Positions 44,831 through 53,865 of a stretch of DNA of 64,000 nt are shown here, piece by piece. How positions within the stretch are numbered: position 1 is the stretch's first letter; each line of letters starts with the position of its first letter. The stretch is from Planctomycetota bacterium. GTDB lineage: Bacteria; Planctomycetota; Planctomycetia; Pirellulales; Thermoguttaceae. The stretch lies in contig JAKPGL010000032.1 in assembly GCA_029550925.1 (NCBI GenBank), positions 53,923 to 117,922 on the forward strand, in the 5' to 3' direction. Both the position numbers and the translations under genes were made by a program. The notes beneath the pieces were generated by a model, which did no database searches, was not told the origin of the DNA, and saw nothing but the letters and a program-made list of their open reading frames with translations.

Positions 44831-47644
44831 CTACGGTTTCGGTTCTGGGAGCGGGGAGGTGGTGATCTGGACAAATCGTTGAAACACCTTTTGCGCCGCC
44901 GCCGCCACCTCCTCACGCCGCACGGAACGGATACGCTCGTCGAATTTCTGTTCGTAGTCGTAGCCCAAGCCGAGCAGTTCATAGACGGCGGCTTGTTGGG
45001 CCTGTTCGGCCGGGGTGGTGTTTTCCTGGGCGTGCAGAGCCAGGATCATTTCGACGGCCCGCTGGAACTCGTCTTCGGGGATGTCGCCCCGGCGGGCGCG
45101 GTCCAGATGTGCTCGTATTCGGCTTAACACCTCCGGGATTTTATCCGGGGCGGTCTGGGCCACGACGACAAAATATCCCGGCGCCGGGCCGCTCATCAAA
45201 AACGCATGGACCATATACACGAGCCCCGCCCCCCGAAGGTCCTCGTGCAGCCAACCGCCCGGATAACTGTAACCCGACAGAATCGCATCCAGCACCGTCA
45301 TCGCCGCATATTCTTTTTCGTCGAACAGGCTTGGTCCCGGATAGGCCAGTAGCACCATGCCGGTCTGTTTGGCCGTCTGCTTGTGCCGGATGATGTCCTG
45401 CTCAAGAGCGTTCGGTCGGCGGAAGTCGATCTTCGGCGCAGGCCCGGCCGGCAATTGGCCGAAATGCCGGGTTACTATTTCGAGGGCCTGATCGGGGTCG
45501 ATATCGCCGAAGACGGTAACCACCATATTGCCGGGCGTAAAATACCGGGCATGATAAGCCCGGAGGTCTTCCGGCGTAAGGCGTTGGACGGCCTCCTGGG
45601 TCCCGCCCGGCATGATATGGTACGGGCTGACCGGCGGCAGACTGGCGTGGAACAGTTCCATGAGTTCCTGCTGGGGGTTATCGGCCCGCCGGGCGATGCC
45701 AGCCAACGTCAGTTTCTGCACCACGGCGAATTGATCGGCAGGAAAGGTCGGCCGGAGGAAACAGTCGGCAAAGACGGCGGCGGCTTCTGCAAAATCCTCC
45801 CGCAGCACACTGGCGCTGGCAAAAATCGTGTTCCGTCCGCCCAGGGTGGAAAACCGACCGCCGATCCGGTCGAAAAACTCGGCGATCTGGGCGGCGCTCA
45901 TTTTGGATGTACCTTTATCCAGCATGGCGGCGACCAGGGCGGATCGACCCGCCGTCTCCGGGCTGTCTTCCAACGACCCGCCCAAAACAGCCGCCTGGAT
46001 ATTGACCATCGGCTTGTGCGGCTGGCGTTTCAGGAGCACCCGCAGACCGTTGGGAAGCCGAACCAGCCGAATGGGCGTTTCCTGACCGGCCTTGGCCTCT
46101 TCGGCGGATTTAGGGGCTAGGCCCGGCGGGGTGATCAACACCCGGTTGAGCCGATCCGGCGTCAAATACTTCCGGGCCGCCTCTTGCACCTGGGCGGCCG
46201 TTACCTTCTGGATGCCCTCCACGTAGTGCTTGTCAAAAAGCGGATCGCCCGTAGCCAGGAACGATCGGCCCAGGCTGTCGGCGGCGTCCTGAACGGTCTG
46301 CTGATCCAGCACCAGTTCGGCGGCCTTTTGTTTTTTGGCCTTTTCGAGTTCGGCGGGGCTGATCGGTTCGTCCCGCAGGCGATAGACATGCCGGAGGATT
46401 TCGTCGGCCGCCTGCTGCCAGTGTTCCGGCGGGGCCGTGGCAATCACGCCAAACCACCCCCGCACAAAATGCGGCGTGTAACTGGCCGTCCGAATCGAAA
46501 GCACCAAGCCTTGTTCGTGTTGGAGTTGCCGAACCAGCCGGGAGCTATCCCCCTCGCCCAACACGGCGGCGGCCACATCCAGGGCAAATAGGTCCGGATG
46601 CGTTAGCTCCACCGTCGGCCAAGCCAGGATCATCTCCACCATCTTGCCGTCCATCTCACGCACCGCTTCGCGGGGCGTCAGTTGCGGCGGTTCCGTGGGC
46701 ATGGGCACAAGGGTTTCCGGTCCCCGGGGCGTGCCGGCCCAATGCCGAACTACCGCCGCCAACACCTTCTCCGTATCCACATCGCCCACCACGACAAACA
46801 CCTGATTGTTCGGCGTATATCGGCTTCGATAAAAGGCCACCAGGTCATCCCGGGTAAGTCGGCTGAGCGGGTCCAGATATCCGATCGTCGGATGCCGGAC
46901 CGGATGCACCTGGTAGATGGTCTGCTCGAACAGTTCCCAAAGGACACGGTTTCGTTGAACCAGGCCGTCGGCCAACTCTTGCCGAACCACGGCATGTTCC
47001 CGCTGGCACTCGGCCGGATCGAAACGGGCATGTTGCATCCAGTCGGCCAGCAGGTCGATGGCCGTTTCCACATCCTTGGCCGGGCAGTCGATGTAATACA
47101 TCGTCATGTCTTGCGAGGTCATGGCATTGCTGGCGCCGCCGAAGCGGTCAATCAGTTCCCGGATTTCCTTTTCGGTTCGGCGCATGGTACTGCCGCCGGC
47201 GACAAGATGTTCCAACAGATGGCTAATGCCGCTTCCGAGATACTGGCCTTCAAAAGCGCTGCCGGTGTTTTTCACAAAGCAGCGTACCGTGGCGACCGGG
47301 GCTACATGGTTCTCCTGAATGATGACGGTCAGTCCGTTGGAAAGGGCGACCAGGGTAACAGCGTCCGGCAAACGGCGGCGGTGGACGACGGTAAGCGGCG
47401 GTAGAGCCTCACCGACGCCCGGTTTGAGCTGGGCGGCTGGTTTTGCTTCGGCGGCAGACGGCGCCCCTGAAGGCGACGTCGCCCCGGACGACGGCGAAGC
47501 AGAAGAAGGGGTTGGCGGCGGAGGACTGGCCGCTGGCTGGGCAAACAACAGCCCGCCAAGGGTGCCTCCCGACAGGATAATCCCTTGCCAGAACAACAGA
47601 CGCCCTAGCATCGGCAACTTTTGGACTCGGACATCCCTAACCAT
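44831..47644 (-). CDS. Exported two-domain M16 zinc peptidase
   Basis: A 937-residue protease carrying both M16 halves in one chain. A signal peptide (residues about 12-36) and a low-complexity Pro/Ser/Ala linker (to about 80) precede the first M16 unit. That unit has HLLEH (142-146) as the zinc site and the downstream QREHAVVRQELADG helix. The second half starts near residue 530 with LPNGLRVLLKRQ; the HxxEH position reads SALVAAMLDKGTS and is inactive. A C-terminal FDERIRSVRREEVAAAAQKVF closes the fold. Unlike the 23757/25069 pair, this one is periplasmic. AAGGAG lies about 9 nt upstream. Confidence 0.92.
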   Translation of the reverse strand: MVRDVRVQKLPMLGRLLFWQGIILSGGTLGGLLFAQPAASPPPPTPSSASPSSGATSPSGAPSAAEAKPAAQLKPGVGEALPPLTVVHRRRLPDAVTLVALSNGLTVIIQENHVAPVATVRCFVKNTGSAFEGQYLGSGISHLLEHLVAGGSTMRRTEKEIRELIDRFGGASNAMTSQDMTMYYIDCPAKDVETAIDLLADWMQHARFDPAECQREHAVVRQELADGLVQRNRVLWELFEQTIYQVHPVRHPTIGYLDPLSRLTRDDLVAFYRSRYTPNNQVFVVVGDVDTEKVLAAVVRHWAGTPRGPETLVPMPTEPPQLTPREAVREMDGKMVEMILAWPTVELTHPDLFALDVAAAVLGEGDSSRLVRQLQHEQGLVLSIRTASYTPHFVRGWFGVIATAPPEHWQQAADEILRHVYRLRDEPISPAELEKAKKQKAAELVLDQQTVQDAADSLGRSFLATGDPLFDKHYVEGIQKVTAAQVQEAARKYLTPDRLNRVLITPPGLAPKSAEEAKAGQETPIRLVRLPNGLRVLLKRQPHKPMVNIQAAVLGGSLEDSPETAGRSALVAAMLDKGTSKMSAAQIAEFFDRIGGRFSTLGGRNTIFASASVLREDFAEAAAVFADCFLRPTFPADQFAVVQKLTLAGIARRADNPQQELMELFHASLPPVSPYHIMPGGTQEAVQRLTPEDLRAYHARYFTPGNMVVTVFGDIDPDQALEIVTRHFGQLPAGPAPKIDFRRPNALEQDIIRHKQTAKQTGMVLLAYPGPSLFDEKEYAAMTVLDAILSGYSYPGGWLHEDLRGAGLVYMVHAFLMSGPAPGYFVVVAQTAPDKIPEVLSRIRAHLDRARRGDIPEDEFQRAVEMILALHAQENTTPAEQAQQAAVYELLGLGYDYEQKFDERIRSVRREEVAAAAQKVFQRFVQITTSPLPEPKP

Positions 47645-47780
47645 CCAGAGGACTCCTTTTTATCAGAAGGAAATTTCCTCGTTGAAATAAACAAAAATAC
47701 ATCTCCCGCCTCATTAGGGACGAGAAACCGCCCCCTCGGAACCTAGAGGAGGAATCGTACTCCAACCTTTTTGGAAGCTC

Positions 47781-47943
47781 GTAACACTTCTGCCGAGTGA
47801 AGAACATTCGCCTCTCCCCTTTGCGGGAGAGGCCGGCCAGGCCTTAGCCTGGCCGGGTGAGGGGGGCAAAAAGGCTCCTTTGCCTCCTTCTTTCCCTGTT
47901 CTCCCCGCTGGAGGAAGTGAGTAGGAAAGGCCGTTTTGTTAGA
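47781..47943. repeat. Composite repeat: family 4 hairpins, GTAAC end and 37-bp shared segment
   Basis: It begins with GTAACACTTCTGCCGA, like the left end of family 1. Family 4 follows at 47810-47862: CTCTCCCC-TTTG-CGGGAGAG, then CCGGCCAGGC-CTTA-GCCTGGCCGG (10-bp stem). It ends with a segment (47907-47943) matching 9048-9084 in inverse. It resembles a nest of repeats inserted between the M16 and DJ-1 genes. Confidence 0.6.
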
Positions 47944-47948
47944 ACCTC

Positions 47949-48665
47949 TTAGGCTTCCTTCTTCTTATGCGTCTTTGGGGCCAGCAGTTTCAGGAAGGCG
48001 GGCATGAACAGCGGCAGGTCGGGCCAGCCGCGGGAGGTCAGCAGGTTGCCATCCACCACCGCCGGGGCATCGACAAACTTGGCGCCGGCCAGTTCCAGGT
48101 CGGCCCGGATGCCGTGGTAACAGGTCATGGTCCGCCCCTTGACCGGCCGGGCCGCCCAAACCATCTGCGGCCCATGGCACATGGCGCCGATCGGAAGCTT
48201 TTTGTCCAGGAAGTAACCGACCAGTTCCACAGCTTCCTTGATCTGGCGCATTTGTTCTGGGCCGCGCCCGCCGGGAATGAGCAAACCGGCGTAATCGGCA
48301 GGCTGAACCTGTTGATAGGTCAGTTGGGCTTCGATCCCGTACCCTTTATATTCCACGTAGTTGGTGTATTGGGGGTCGAAATCGTGAACCACCAGCAGCA
48401 ATCGCTTGGCCGCCGGGCCGACGACCACCGGCTCGATCTGCTCCTCCATGAGCCGATACACCATGTAATAGGTCTCCAACCCTTCGCTGAACTCGCCGAT
48501 GCAGACCAGGACCTTTTTCTTGGGCTTTTTGACCTGGGCGGCGGAGGAGGCGTCTTGTTCGGCGGCGTCCAAAGAGGAGAGTTTGCCGCCGGCCATCAAG
48601 CCGCCCGCCGCTAACGCTGCCATCACCCCACGCCGCGTCCACAGCAGTTTCTCGTCGTTTCCCAT
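47949..48665 (-). CDS. Tat-exported DJ-1/PfpI-family protein
   Basis: A 238-residue protein of the DJ-1/PfpI/GATase-1-like fold. The nucleophile elbow is AMCHGPQ (Cys163) with the preceding LLIPGGRGPEQMR and a conserved Glu near the start of the fold (IGEFSEG). Family activities include glyoxalase-like, deglycase-like or proteolytic ones; this one cannot be assigned. The N-terminus LLWTRRGVMAALAAGGLMAGG is a Tat signal, an unusual location for a DJ-1 relative but common in Planctomycetes. The ATG at 48665 is chosen since AGGAG lies 8 nt upstream; the ATG at 48671 is only 2 nt from it. Confidence 0.86.
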   Translation of the reverse strand: MGNDEKLLWTRRGVMAALAAGGLMAGGKLSSLDAAEQDASSAAQVKKPKKKVLVCIGEFSEGLETYYMVYRLMEEQIEPVVVGPAAKRLLLVVHDFDPQYTNYVEYKGYGIEAQLTYQQVQPADYAGLLIPGGRGPEQMRQIKEAVELVGYFLDKKLPIGAMCHGPQMVWAARPVKGRTMTCYHGIRADLELAGAKFVDAPAVVDGNLLTSRGWPDLPLFMPAFLKLLAPKTHKKKEA

Positions 48666-48861
48666 CGCCATTGCTCCTTTCTGCTCAAAGAGGCCTCAAG
48701 TTCTAGTGCGCCCACGCGGAATGGTTCCTCGGAAAACGGACCGTTTTTCTAAGCCGGGAAACCCAGAAACTCATCCTGGGCCGTTTTTATTGTATAATCT
48801 CTTCGTGCGAGGAGCTAGAGAAGCCTGAACCAGCCCGACGGAAAAGAGGCGTCGATTTTTT

Positions 48862-49023
48862 GTAACATTTTAGCCGAAGGCAGTCCTTGTCACTGCTGCG
48901 CAAGCAGGAATCCAGGTCTTTCAAGAGTTTTTGTTTTTCTGGATTCCCGTTTCCGCGGGAATGACAACCTTGGGCAAATTTCGCTCTAAAATAAGCCTCC
49001 TCTGCATTCGGCTAAAATGTTAC
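48862..49023. mobile_element. Inverted-repeat element (family 1), copy D with intact 8-bp target duplication
   Basis: 162 bp. The left end is GTAACATTTTAGCCGAAGGC and the right end is the inverse of GTAACATTTTAGCCGAATGC. It is flanked by GATTTTTT at 48854-48861 and 49024-49031. It is the cleanest copy: ends, inner TGCGCAAGCAGGAATCCAG and CTGGATTCCCG arms, and a T-rich centre. No coding capacity. Confidence 0.88.
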
Positions 49024-49031
49024 GATTTTTT

Positions 49032-49277
49032 ATGTTCTTCCCCTCCGGTTGGGAAAAGGTGTTGAAGGGGGGCGGGCCTGGAGAAAAGGGAACGGGGGAC
49101 GCAGTGGAACCATTAGATGATCAAAAGCCCACATCCTCCGTAGGATGGACCGCCAGCGGAGATCAGAAGCTCCGTCGGCCAGGTGGTGGGCGTTTTCCCT
49201 GACATTTTCGAGGTAGAACCACAGTGCGGCGGCGGGATCGCCGCAGACCGGCGAAAAATTAGGATAGGAAAGGTCCC
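49032..49277. other. Intergenic, nothing recognised
   Basis: Between repeat element D and the Ala-rich gene. Short overlapping frames on both strands have no ribosome site. Confidence 0.35.
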
Positions 49278-49697
49278 TTAGTGGGCCGAACCGGGTTGGG
49301 GGGAAGCGGATGGTTGCACGAACGGTTGGACGGCCTGTTGGGCGGCTTGCCATGCGGCGGCCTTGGCCGCTTGTTGGGCTGCCTCGCGGGCTGCCTTTTG
49401 GGCGGCCTCTTCGGCGGCCTTGCGAATGGATTCCAAAACCGAAGGAGGAAGCTCGCTGCGGCGTAAACTCCGAAGGACCTCCTGGGCCGCCTGTCTGGCT
49501 TGTAACGCCTCCTCCACGTAGAGATCAACCTGTTCAGCCATTTGGGCCGCCTCGGCCGCCGCCAATTGGGCCTCTGCGGCCAAGTGTTGAACCCAACGAC
49601 TCGGTTCTTGATCTGTTTTGGATAAACGCGGTTTAGAAATCGTTTTGGCGGCGGTTGCCCTCTCTCTCTGACTCCGAGATTGCTTTTGAGGATTCAT
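49278..49697 (-). CDS. Small alanine/glutamine-rich helical protein, function unknown
   Basis: A 139-residue protein starting MNPQKQSRSQRERATAAK. The first 35 residues are basic; residues about 36-125 are an Ala/Gln/Glu-rich amphipathic helix or coiled coil (AAEEAAQKAAREAAQQAAK), and the end is PSASPQPGSAH. Such composition occurs in polyhydroxyalkanoate-granule (phasin-like) and DNA-binding histone-like proteins, so either is possible; no motif decides. GGAAAGG lies about 7 nt upstream of the ATG at 49697. The gene may be real, but the composition could also arise by chance in GC-rich DNA. Confidence 0.5.
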   Translation of the reverse strand: MNPQKQSRSQRERATAAKTISKPRLSKTDQEPSRWVQHLAAEAQLAAAEAAQMAEQVDLYVEEALQARQAAQEVLRSLRRSELPPSVLESIRKAAEEAAQKAAREAAQQAAKAAAWQAAQQAVQPFVQPSASPQPGSAH

Positions 49698-50404
49698 GAC
49701 GACCTTTCCAAGCAAAATTCCAAAGATGCGAACACCTCGATGGGGATTAAAATGAATCTACGGTTCCTTTTTCCGATTTCCGCAGAAAATATACATAAGT
49801 TCCTTTTCCGCCTTTTATCTGTTCGGCGATTGCCGCGCGCAAAAAACTTCCTTGCTCCCCTTGGAAAAAAATCGCCTCCCGGTCTAGCACCGACGCCCTG
49901 AACCAAGTCCCATTCTAGGGCGCCTCGACAGCCCAGAACCTTGCTGCGGCAAAGACTCTTGCCGATTGTTTCCGCTCACCAGGGAAACTTGCAATCCAGC
50001 AAGGCCAGAACGTTTCTCGAATCCTTTCCCAAGATCCAAGAAACCTTCCCAGGGCAGGCGTGGACAACCAGCAACAAAGCACCTGATCGACGGGAAAATC
50101 CACCTGGGTCCGTATCCGCGAAAGAGACGTGGGTTGGCCTAGGGCTCTTTCGGATCGTTCCGTGGGATCCGGCGATCGGCCAGCAAGCTGGTTGGGCGGG
50201 AACCATGGATCAAACCATGCACGCTCCCTCCATGCACTCTTTTTCTACCATAGTTGTAGGAAAAGGAATTGTCAAATCCTTTTACCGAAAAATCTTGGTC
50301 TATTGGGTTGGCAGGGGCCCCCCCAGAAGACCAAGCAGTAGGGACAGCCGAACCTGTAGGCGGTCGCCAGAGAGGTGCAGAGGAACCTCACCCAAAAAGA
50401 AACC
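49698..50404. other. Intergenic, no gene recognised
   Basis: About 700 bp between the Ala-rich and YHS genes. A plus-strand frame at 49941-50408 has no ribosome site and no family likeness. No hairpin with a T-run is seen. Confidence 0.4.
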
Positions 50405-51910
50405 TTAACGCCCTGGACGAGCAAAAGAGGCGTATTTTTTAGGATTCTGATGGAAGCGGGCCAGAGTTTCCGGGTTCGAGAATAGATACAACCGACCGTC
50501 ATAGACGGCGCAGTAATCGGTTCGGCCCAGGACGTGGCGATTTTCTTCCAGAGCAGCCACCGGATCGACGCCGCCGCCGGCGGGGATGTACCGGAGAGGA
50601 TTGGCCAGGAAACGTTGGCGTTGCATATCCCCGGCCAACAGATAGACCTTTCCCTGATGTTGGACCGCAAACCGTGGGTCGCCGGGCGTCCACTGCTCTT
50701 TTTCCAGCAGGGTTACCGGGCAATAGCCGTCCAATCCATAGGAGACATCCGGACTTAGGCCGGCGGGGAGAGAAGCAACGGGACCTCCGGGCGGCAGATC
50801 GGTTTGGAAAGCGGCCTGGCGGGCGGCTCGATCGGCGGTGCGCCCGGCAGGCCAGGCAGCCTCCAGCGGCGGCGCTTCCGGCGTGTGGCGGTCGGAAGGA
50901 ACTTCGGAGGCCCGGCTCGTCGATGGACCTGCCGACTCTTGAGGAGAACGCCAAGGTTTGGGGTTCGCCCAAGGTTCCAACGGGTCCGCTAACCCAGCCG
51001 ACCGAGAGGGCGTTGGTTCCGAACGTACTTCCGGCGCCCGTACCTCCGGCGCACGATCCGCAGGAGGAACTTGCCAGGAGCTGGATTTGGGAGTGGGGAC
51101 CTCCGCAGGAGGCGGAGAAGGTTTTTCCGTCGGCTCAGCGGGCAACGGCGGCAAGGTCGATCGACTGCTAGGCTGCTCCGACATAGGAGGCGCCGACGGG
51201 CCGCTGCTGGAAGGCCCCGGCAGACCAGGCCCTGGAAGGGGTGTAGAGGGTTTTTCGCTCGGCATGGGTTCCAAAGGCAACGGCATCTGCACGCCGGGTT
51301 TCTCGGTCGGCTGCAAGGGGACCGGCCCTTGGACGCCCGGTTTTTCCCGGCCAGGCCCCATCGGTTCCAAAGGAGAAGGCTGTATCCCTTCCAAGGGAGA
51401 CCGTTCTTGGATTCGGACCGGTTTGTCCGAAGGCAGAAGGGGACTCTGGCTGGCCCCTGGCGACGGCAGCGGCTTTTCTTCCGGCGGCATTAAGGGAAGC
51501 TCGGTGGGCAGTTTAGGCAACGGCGTTGCGGAAGGTTTTTCCGTAGGGACCTTCTGGCGGGGCAACTGGGGGATCGGCTCCGGCCCTGGGGTAGGAAGCC
51601 CCTCCAGACCTATCGACTGAGGAAAGAACCGATCCGGACGGCGTTCTCCCGGCCAAACGCGCCATTGGGTCCGGTAGTAGCCGAACGTGCTGGCTCTGGG
51701 CGGGCAATCCCCGGAAGGACAGAGGGTTCCTATGGCCGGCTGCCAATCGCCGCCTGCGCCGTTGGTATCTCCCGGGGTGCTGGGGCCTGCCAATGCCTGC
51801 GGGGTCCATCCTGTGAACACGGCCCCCACGATCAGCAACCCGAATATCCCACAGCGTATATTTCGAGAGCGATTTGTTTGGCGGACCTTTCTGCGATTGC
51901 CATGAGACAT
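50405..51910 (-). CDS. Exported proline-rich protein with C-terminal YHS-like repeats
   Basis: A 501-residue protein. The signal peptide (IFGLLIVGAVFTGWTPQALA) ends near 42. Residues about 100-380 are a low-complexity Pro/Ser/Glu/Lys-rich stretch with repeated EKP, PLPxxP and EKPGVQxPxPLEP words. The C-terminal 110 residues hold two YHS-like units: DGYCPVTLLEKEQW...VYLLAGDMQRQRFLANPLRYIP and DYCAVYDGRLYLFSNPETLARFHQNPKKY. YHS domains are small, often metal-linked modules. Its position next to a Wza-like exporter and near the exosortase suggests a surface or exopolysaccharide function (inference). Confidence 0.75.
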   Translation of the reverse strand: MSHGNRRKVRQTNRSRNIRCGIFGLLIVGAVFTGWTPQALAGPSTPGDTNGAGGDWQPAIGTLCPSGDCPPRASTFGYYRTQWRVWPGERRPDRFFPQSIGLEGLPTPGPEPIPQLPRQKVPTEKPSATPLPKLPTELPLMPPEEKPLPSPGASQSPLLPSDKPVRIQERSPLEGIQPSPLEPMGPGREKPGVQGPVPLQPTEKPGVQMPLPLEPMPSEKPSTPLPGPGLPGPSSSGPSAPPMSEQPSSRSTLPPLPAEPTEKPSPPPAEVPTPKSSSWQVPPADRAPEVRAPEVRSEPTPSRSAGLADPLEPWANPKPWRSPQESAGPSTSRASEVPSDRHTPEAPPLEAAWPAGRTADRAARQAAFQTDLPPGGPVASLPAGLSPDVSYGLDGYCPVTLLEKEQWTPGDPRFAVQHQGKVYLLAGDMQRQRFLANPLRYIPAGGGVDPVAALEENRHVLGRTDYCAVYDGRLYLFSNPETLARFHQNPKKYASFARPGR

Positions 51911-52033
51911 GCGTCATTCTCCCCAGCCTGAAACTTTTTTAACAGAGCAGTTCAACACACGTTGTTTTCCATGGGTGAAGGTGTTTCGGCCCCTGGGCCG
52001 AGACGGCGTTTGTCCCGGCCAGCCGCTCGGGCA

Positions 52034-53152
52034 TTACCACCACGGGCCGCCGCCCCCACCTCGTTCTCCCAGATATTGGAACTGACGGATCGTCGAAGCG
52101 CCCAAGCCAGCCGCCCCAGCCACCCGTTCGACGGGCGAAATAATCTTGCTGATAAAGTTGGACCAGGCCATAGCTTCGTCTTGGGCGATGTAGATGCGGT
52201 CGCCCGGGAGGATTTGGTAATTGGTGGCGGTCATGGCCCCCTGGGTCAAGGCGTCCCAATCGACCGGCAGAATCTGTTGACAACCGAATTCCGGCGGTGC
52301 AGGCCGGGCGATCCAAATCTGTTTGCTCGATAGTTGCGACAGCCCCCGCACCTGGGACAGGGCATCCAAGACCGTCTCGTTGCCGGTGATCGGCACCCGG
52401 ACCACATTGTCGCCCATGCCGGCCCCTTGGGTGATGATGTAATAGACCTTGCTATTGTAGCCCACCACATCCAACGCTACTTCCGGAGAATCGAAAAACT
52501 GGGTCAAGTGGCGTTCAATGGCCTGCTTGGCCTGGACAATGGTCATCCCGGCCACCCGCACGGTGCCGTAGGCCCGCAGATTGATCGTGCCATCCGGGCC
52601 GACCAGATAGGTGCCGGTAACCGGCTGTACCCCGCTGGAACGGGCCAGTTGCAAGGAGACCTCCGGCTGGCGAAGCACGGCTTCCAGATGTCGAGTAATT
52701 GTTTGGCGGGCCTCTTCGATACTCATGCCGGCAATCCGAACCCGACCATAGGCGGGACCTAAATCGACCGTGCCGTCCGCATCGACTAAGTAATAACCCT
52801 CGATCGGCTGGTCCAGCAAGGTTCCTAAGACCCGAATCGCCAGTACGTCATAGGTTTCAATGCGATAGGGTGGGATAGGTACCATCTTGAGCATTTCGAT
52901 ACTGATCACATCCGGCGGTTCAATGCGGTAGGCCGGCAGCGACATTTTGGCCAACTCACGCGGCGGAGCCGACGCGGGCGGCACAGGCGGTGCATTTTTG
53001 GGGTCCACCAACCGGGGCGGCGTGTGCGTGTAAAACTCGTTGATCACCGAGGCGCAGCCCCAGCTCAGCCCTAACACCATAGCCAAGCCCACCAGACACA
53101 TCCATTGCCCTGCCGAGTTTCCCGAAACAAGTTTTCCTCTCTCCATGGCCAT
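52034..53152 (-). CDS. Wza/GumB-like polysaccharide export protein
   Basis: A 372-residue outer-membrane or periplasmic exporter. A hydrophobic N-terminal segment ends LGLSWGC, a plausible though imperfect lipobox. Residues about 65-235 contain two Poly_export-type units (YRIETYDVLAIRVLG...GTVDLGPAYGRVRIAGMS, then GTYLVGPDGTINLRAYGTVRVAGMT), and residues about 236-310 an SLBB unit (YYIITQGAGMGDNVVRVPITG). The tail is glycine-rich (GERGGGGGPWW). It should form the exit channel for the polymer whose chain length is set by the Wzc-like protein at 55108. The start at 53152 has AAAGGG 5 nt upstream. Confidence 0.88.
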   Translation of the reverse strand: MAMERGKLVSGNSAGQWMCLVGLAMVLGLSWGCASVINEFYTHTPPRLVDPKNAPPVPPASAPPRELAKMSLPAYRIEPPDVISIEMLKMVPIPPYRIETYDVLAIRVLGTLLDQPIEGYYLVDADGTVDLGPAYGRVRIAGMSIEEARQTITRHLEAVLRQPEVSLQLARSSGVQPVTGTYLVGPDGTINLRAYGTVRVAGMTIVQAKQAIERHLTQFFDSPEVALDVVGYNSKVYYIITQGAGMGDNVVRVPITGNETVLDALSQVRGLSQLSSKQIWIARPAPPEFGCQQILPVDWDALTQGAMTATNYQILPGDRIYIAQDEAMAWSNFISKIISPVERVAGAAGLGASTIRQFQYLGERGGGGGPWW

Positions 53153-53634
53153 CAACACCCTTTATGGTTCCCGAAAGGAGTTTACCAGGCTGGGACAGTC
53201 CGCGGCCCAAAAAGGCCAAAGTGGTTCGTCCTGTCGGCGCCTTTTCACCGGCTTGGAGTGGGCTTTTTCAACCCTCCTTTTTCAAAGCCGATAAGGTTGC
53301 GCCGGAAAAGGACTGTCTGACTGGCGAAATAGGAAAGATGAGCAAACCTGATGGGTTTTACTCCCAGCTCCAGAAATACCCATCTTTTCTACGCCATCGT
53401 TACCACCGGAATAATCGGCAAAGTTTACCAAAGACTTGGCTTGAATTAGGGAGATTTTGGAAATTTATCCCCCCTAAAGAGGTAAAAATTCATCTTTTTA
53501 CCTATGTAGAGGTATGCGCAATTTCCCCAATGCGGGCATCCATTGTGGGGTTTGCATAAAGCCCCTATTTAAGGGGAGGACCCCTTCCACGGTGGGTGTT
53601 GATTGGGGGGTTGGCCCCTGGCCGTACCAACTGT

Positions 53635-53664
53635 TTGACAAAGTACCTCTCGTCTGGTTATCGT
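53635..53664 (+). promoter_or_regulatory. Possible promoter of the exosortase operon
   Basis: TTGACA (53635-53640) and TATCGT (53659-53664) with an 18-bp spacer, about 200 bp before the exosortase start. The surrounding 53153-53865 is a 713-bp divergent spacer with no gene. It contains AT-rich stretches near 53480-53510 and short hairpins such as CCCCTATTTAAGGGG near 53562. Confidence 0.45.
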
Positions 53665-53865
53665 AAGGGATATAGAGTCGAAGCATGAGTTTCCCGGTGG
53701 GGCCTTCTCTGGGTTGCTGTGTCTGTGCGTAACTTCTATCGAGTCCGCAAGGCCCTTCCAGGATTTTCCGGGGAGTCCGGCGAGTCAGAAGCGGTTTAGG
53801 GGGGTATCTGGCCCAAAACGATGTCTTCGGTTTGAAACGGAACCATCTACCAGACGGGGAGAAGC

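Noticed and set aside
49941..50408. Plus-strand 155-codon frame in the gap before the YHS gene
   Set aside because: No ribosome site, biased composition and overlap with the end of a real gene.
53520..53580. Sigma-54 promoter before the exosortase, as used for PEP-CTERM systems in some bacteria
   Set aside because: TTTGCAT is present but the GG element is not at the required spacing.
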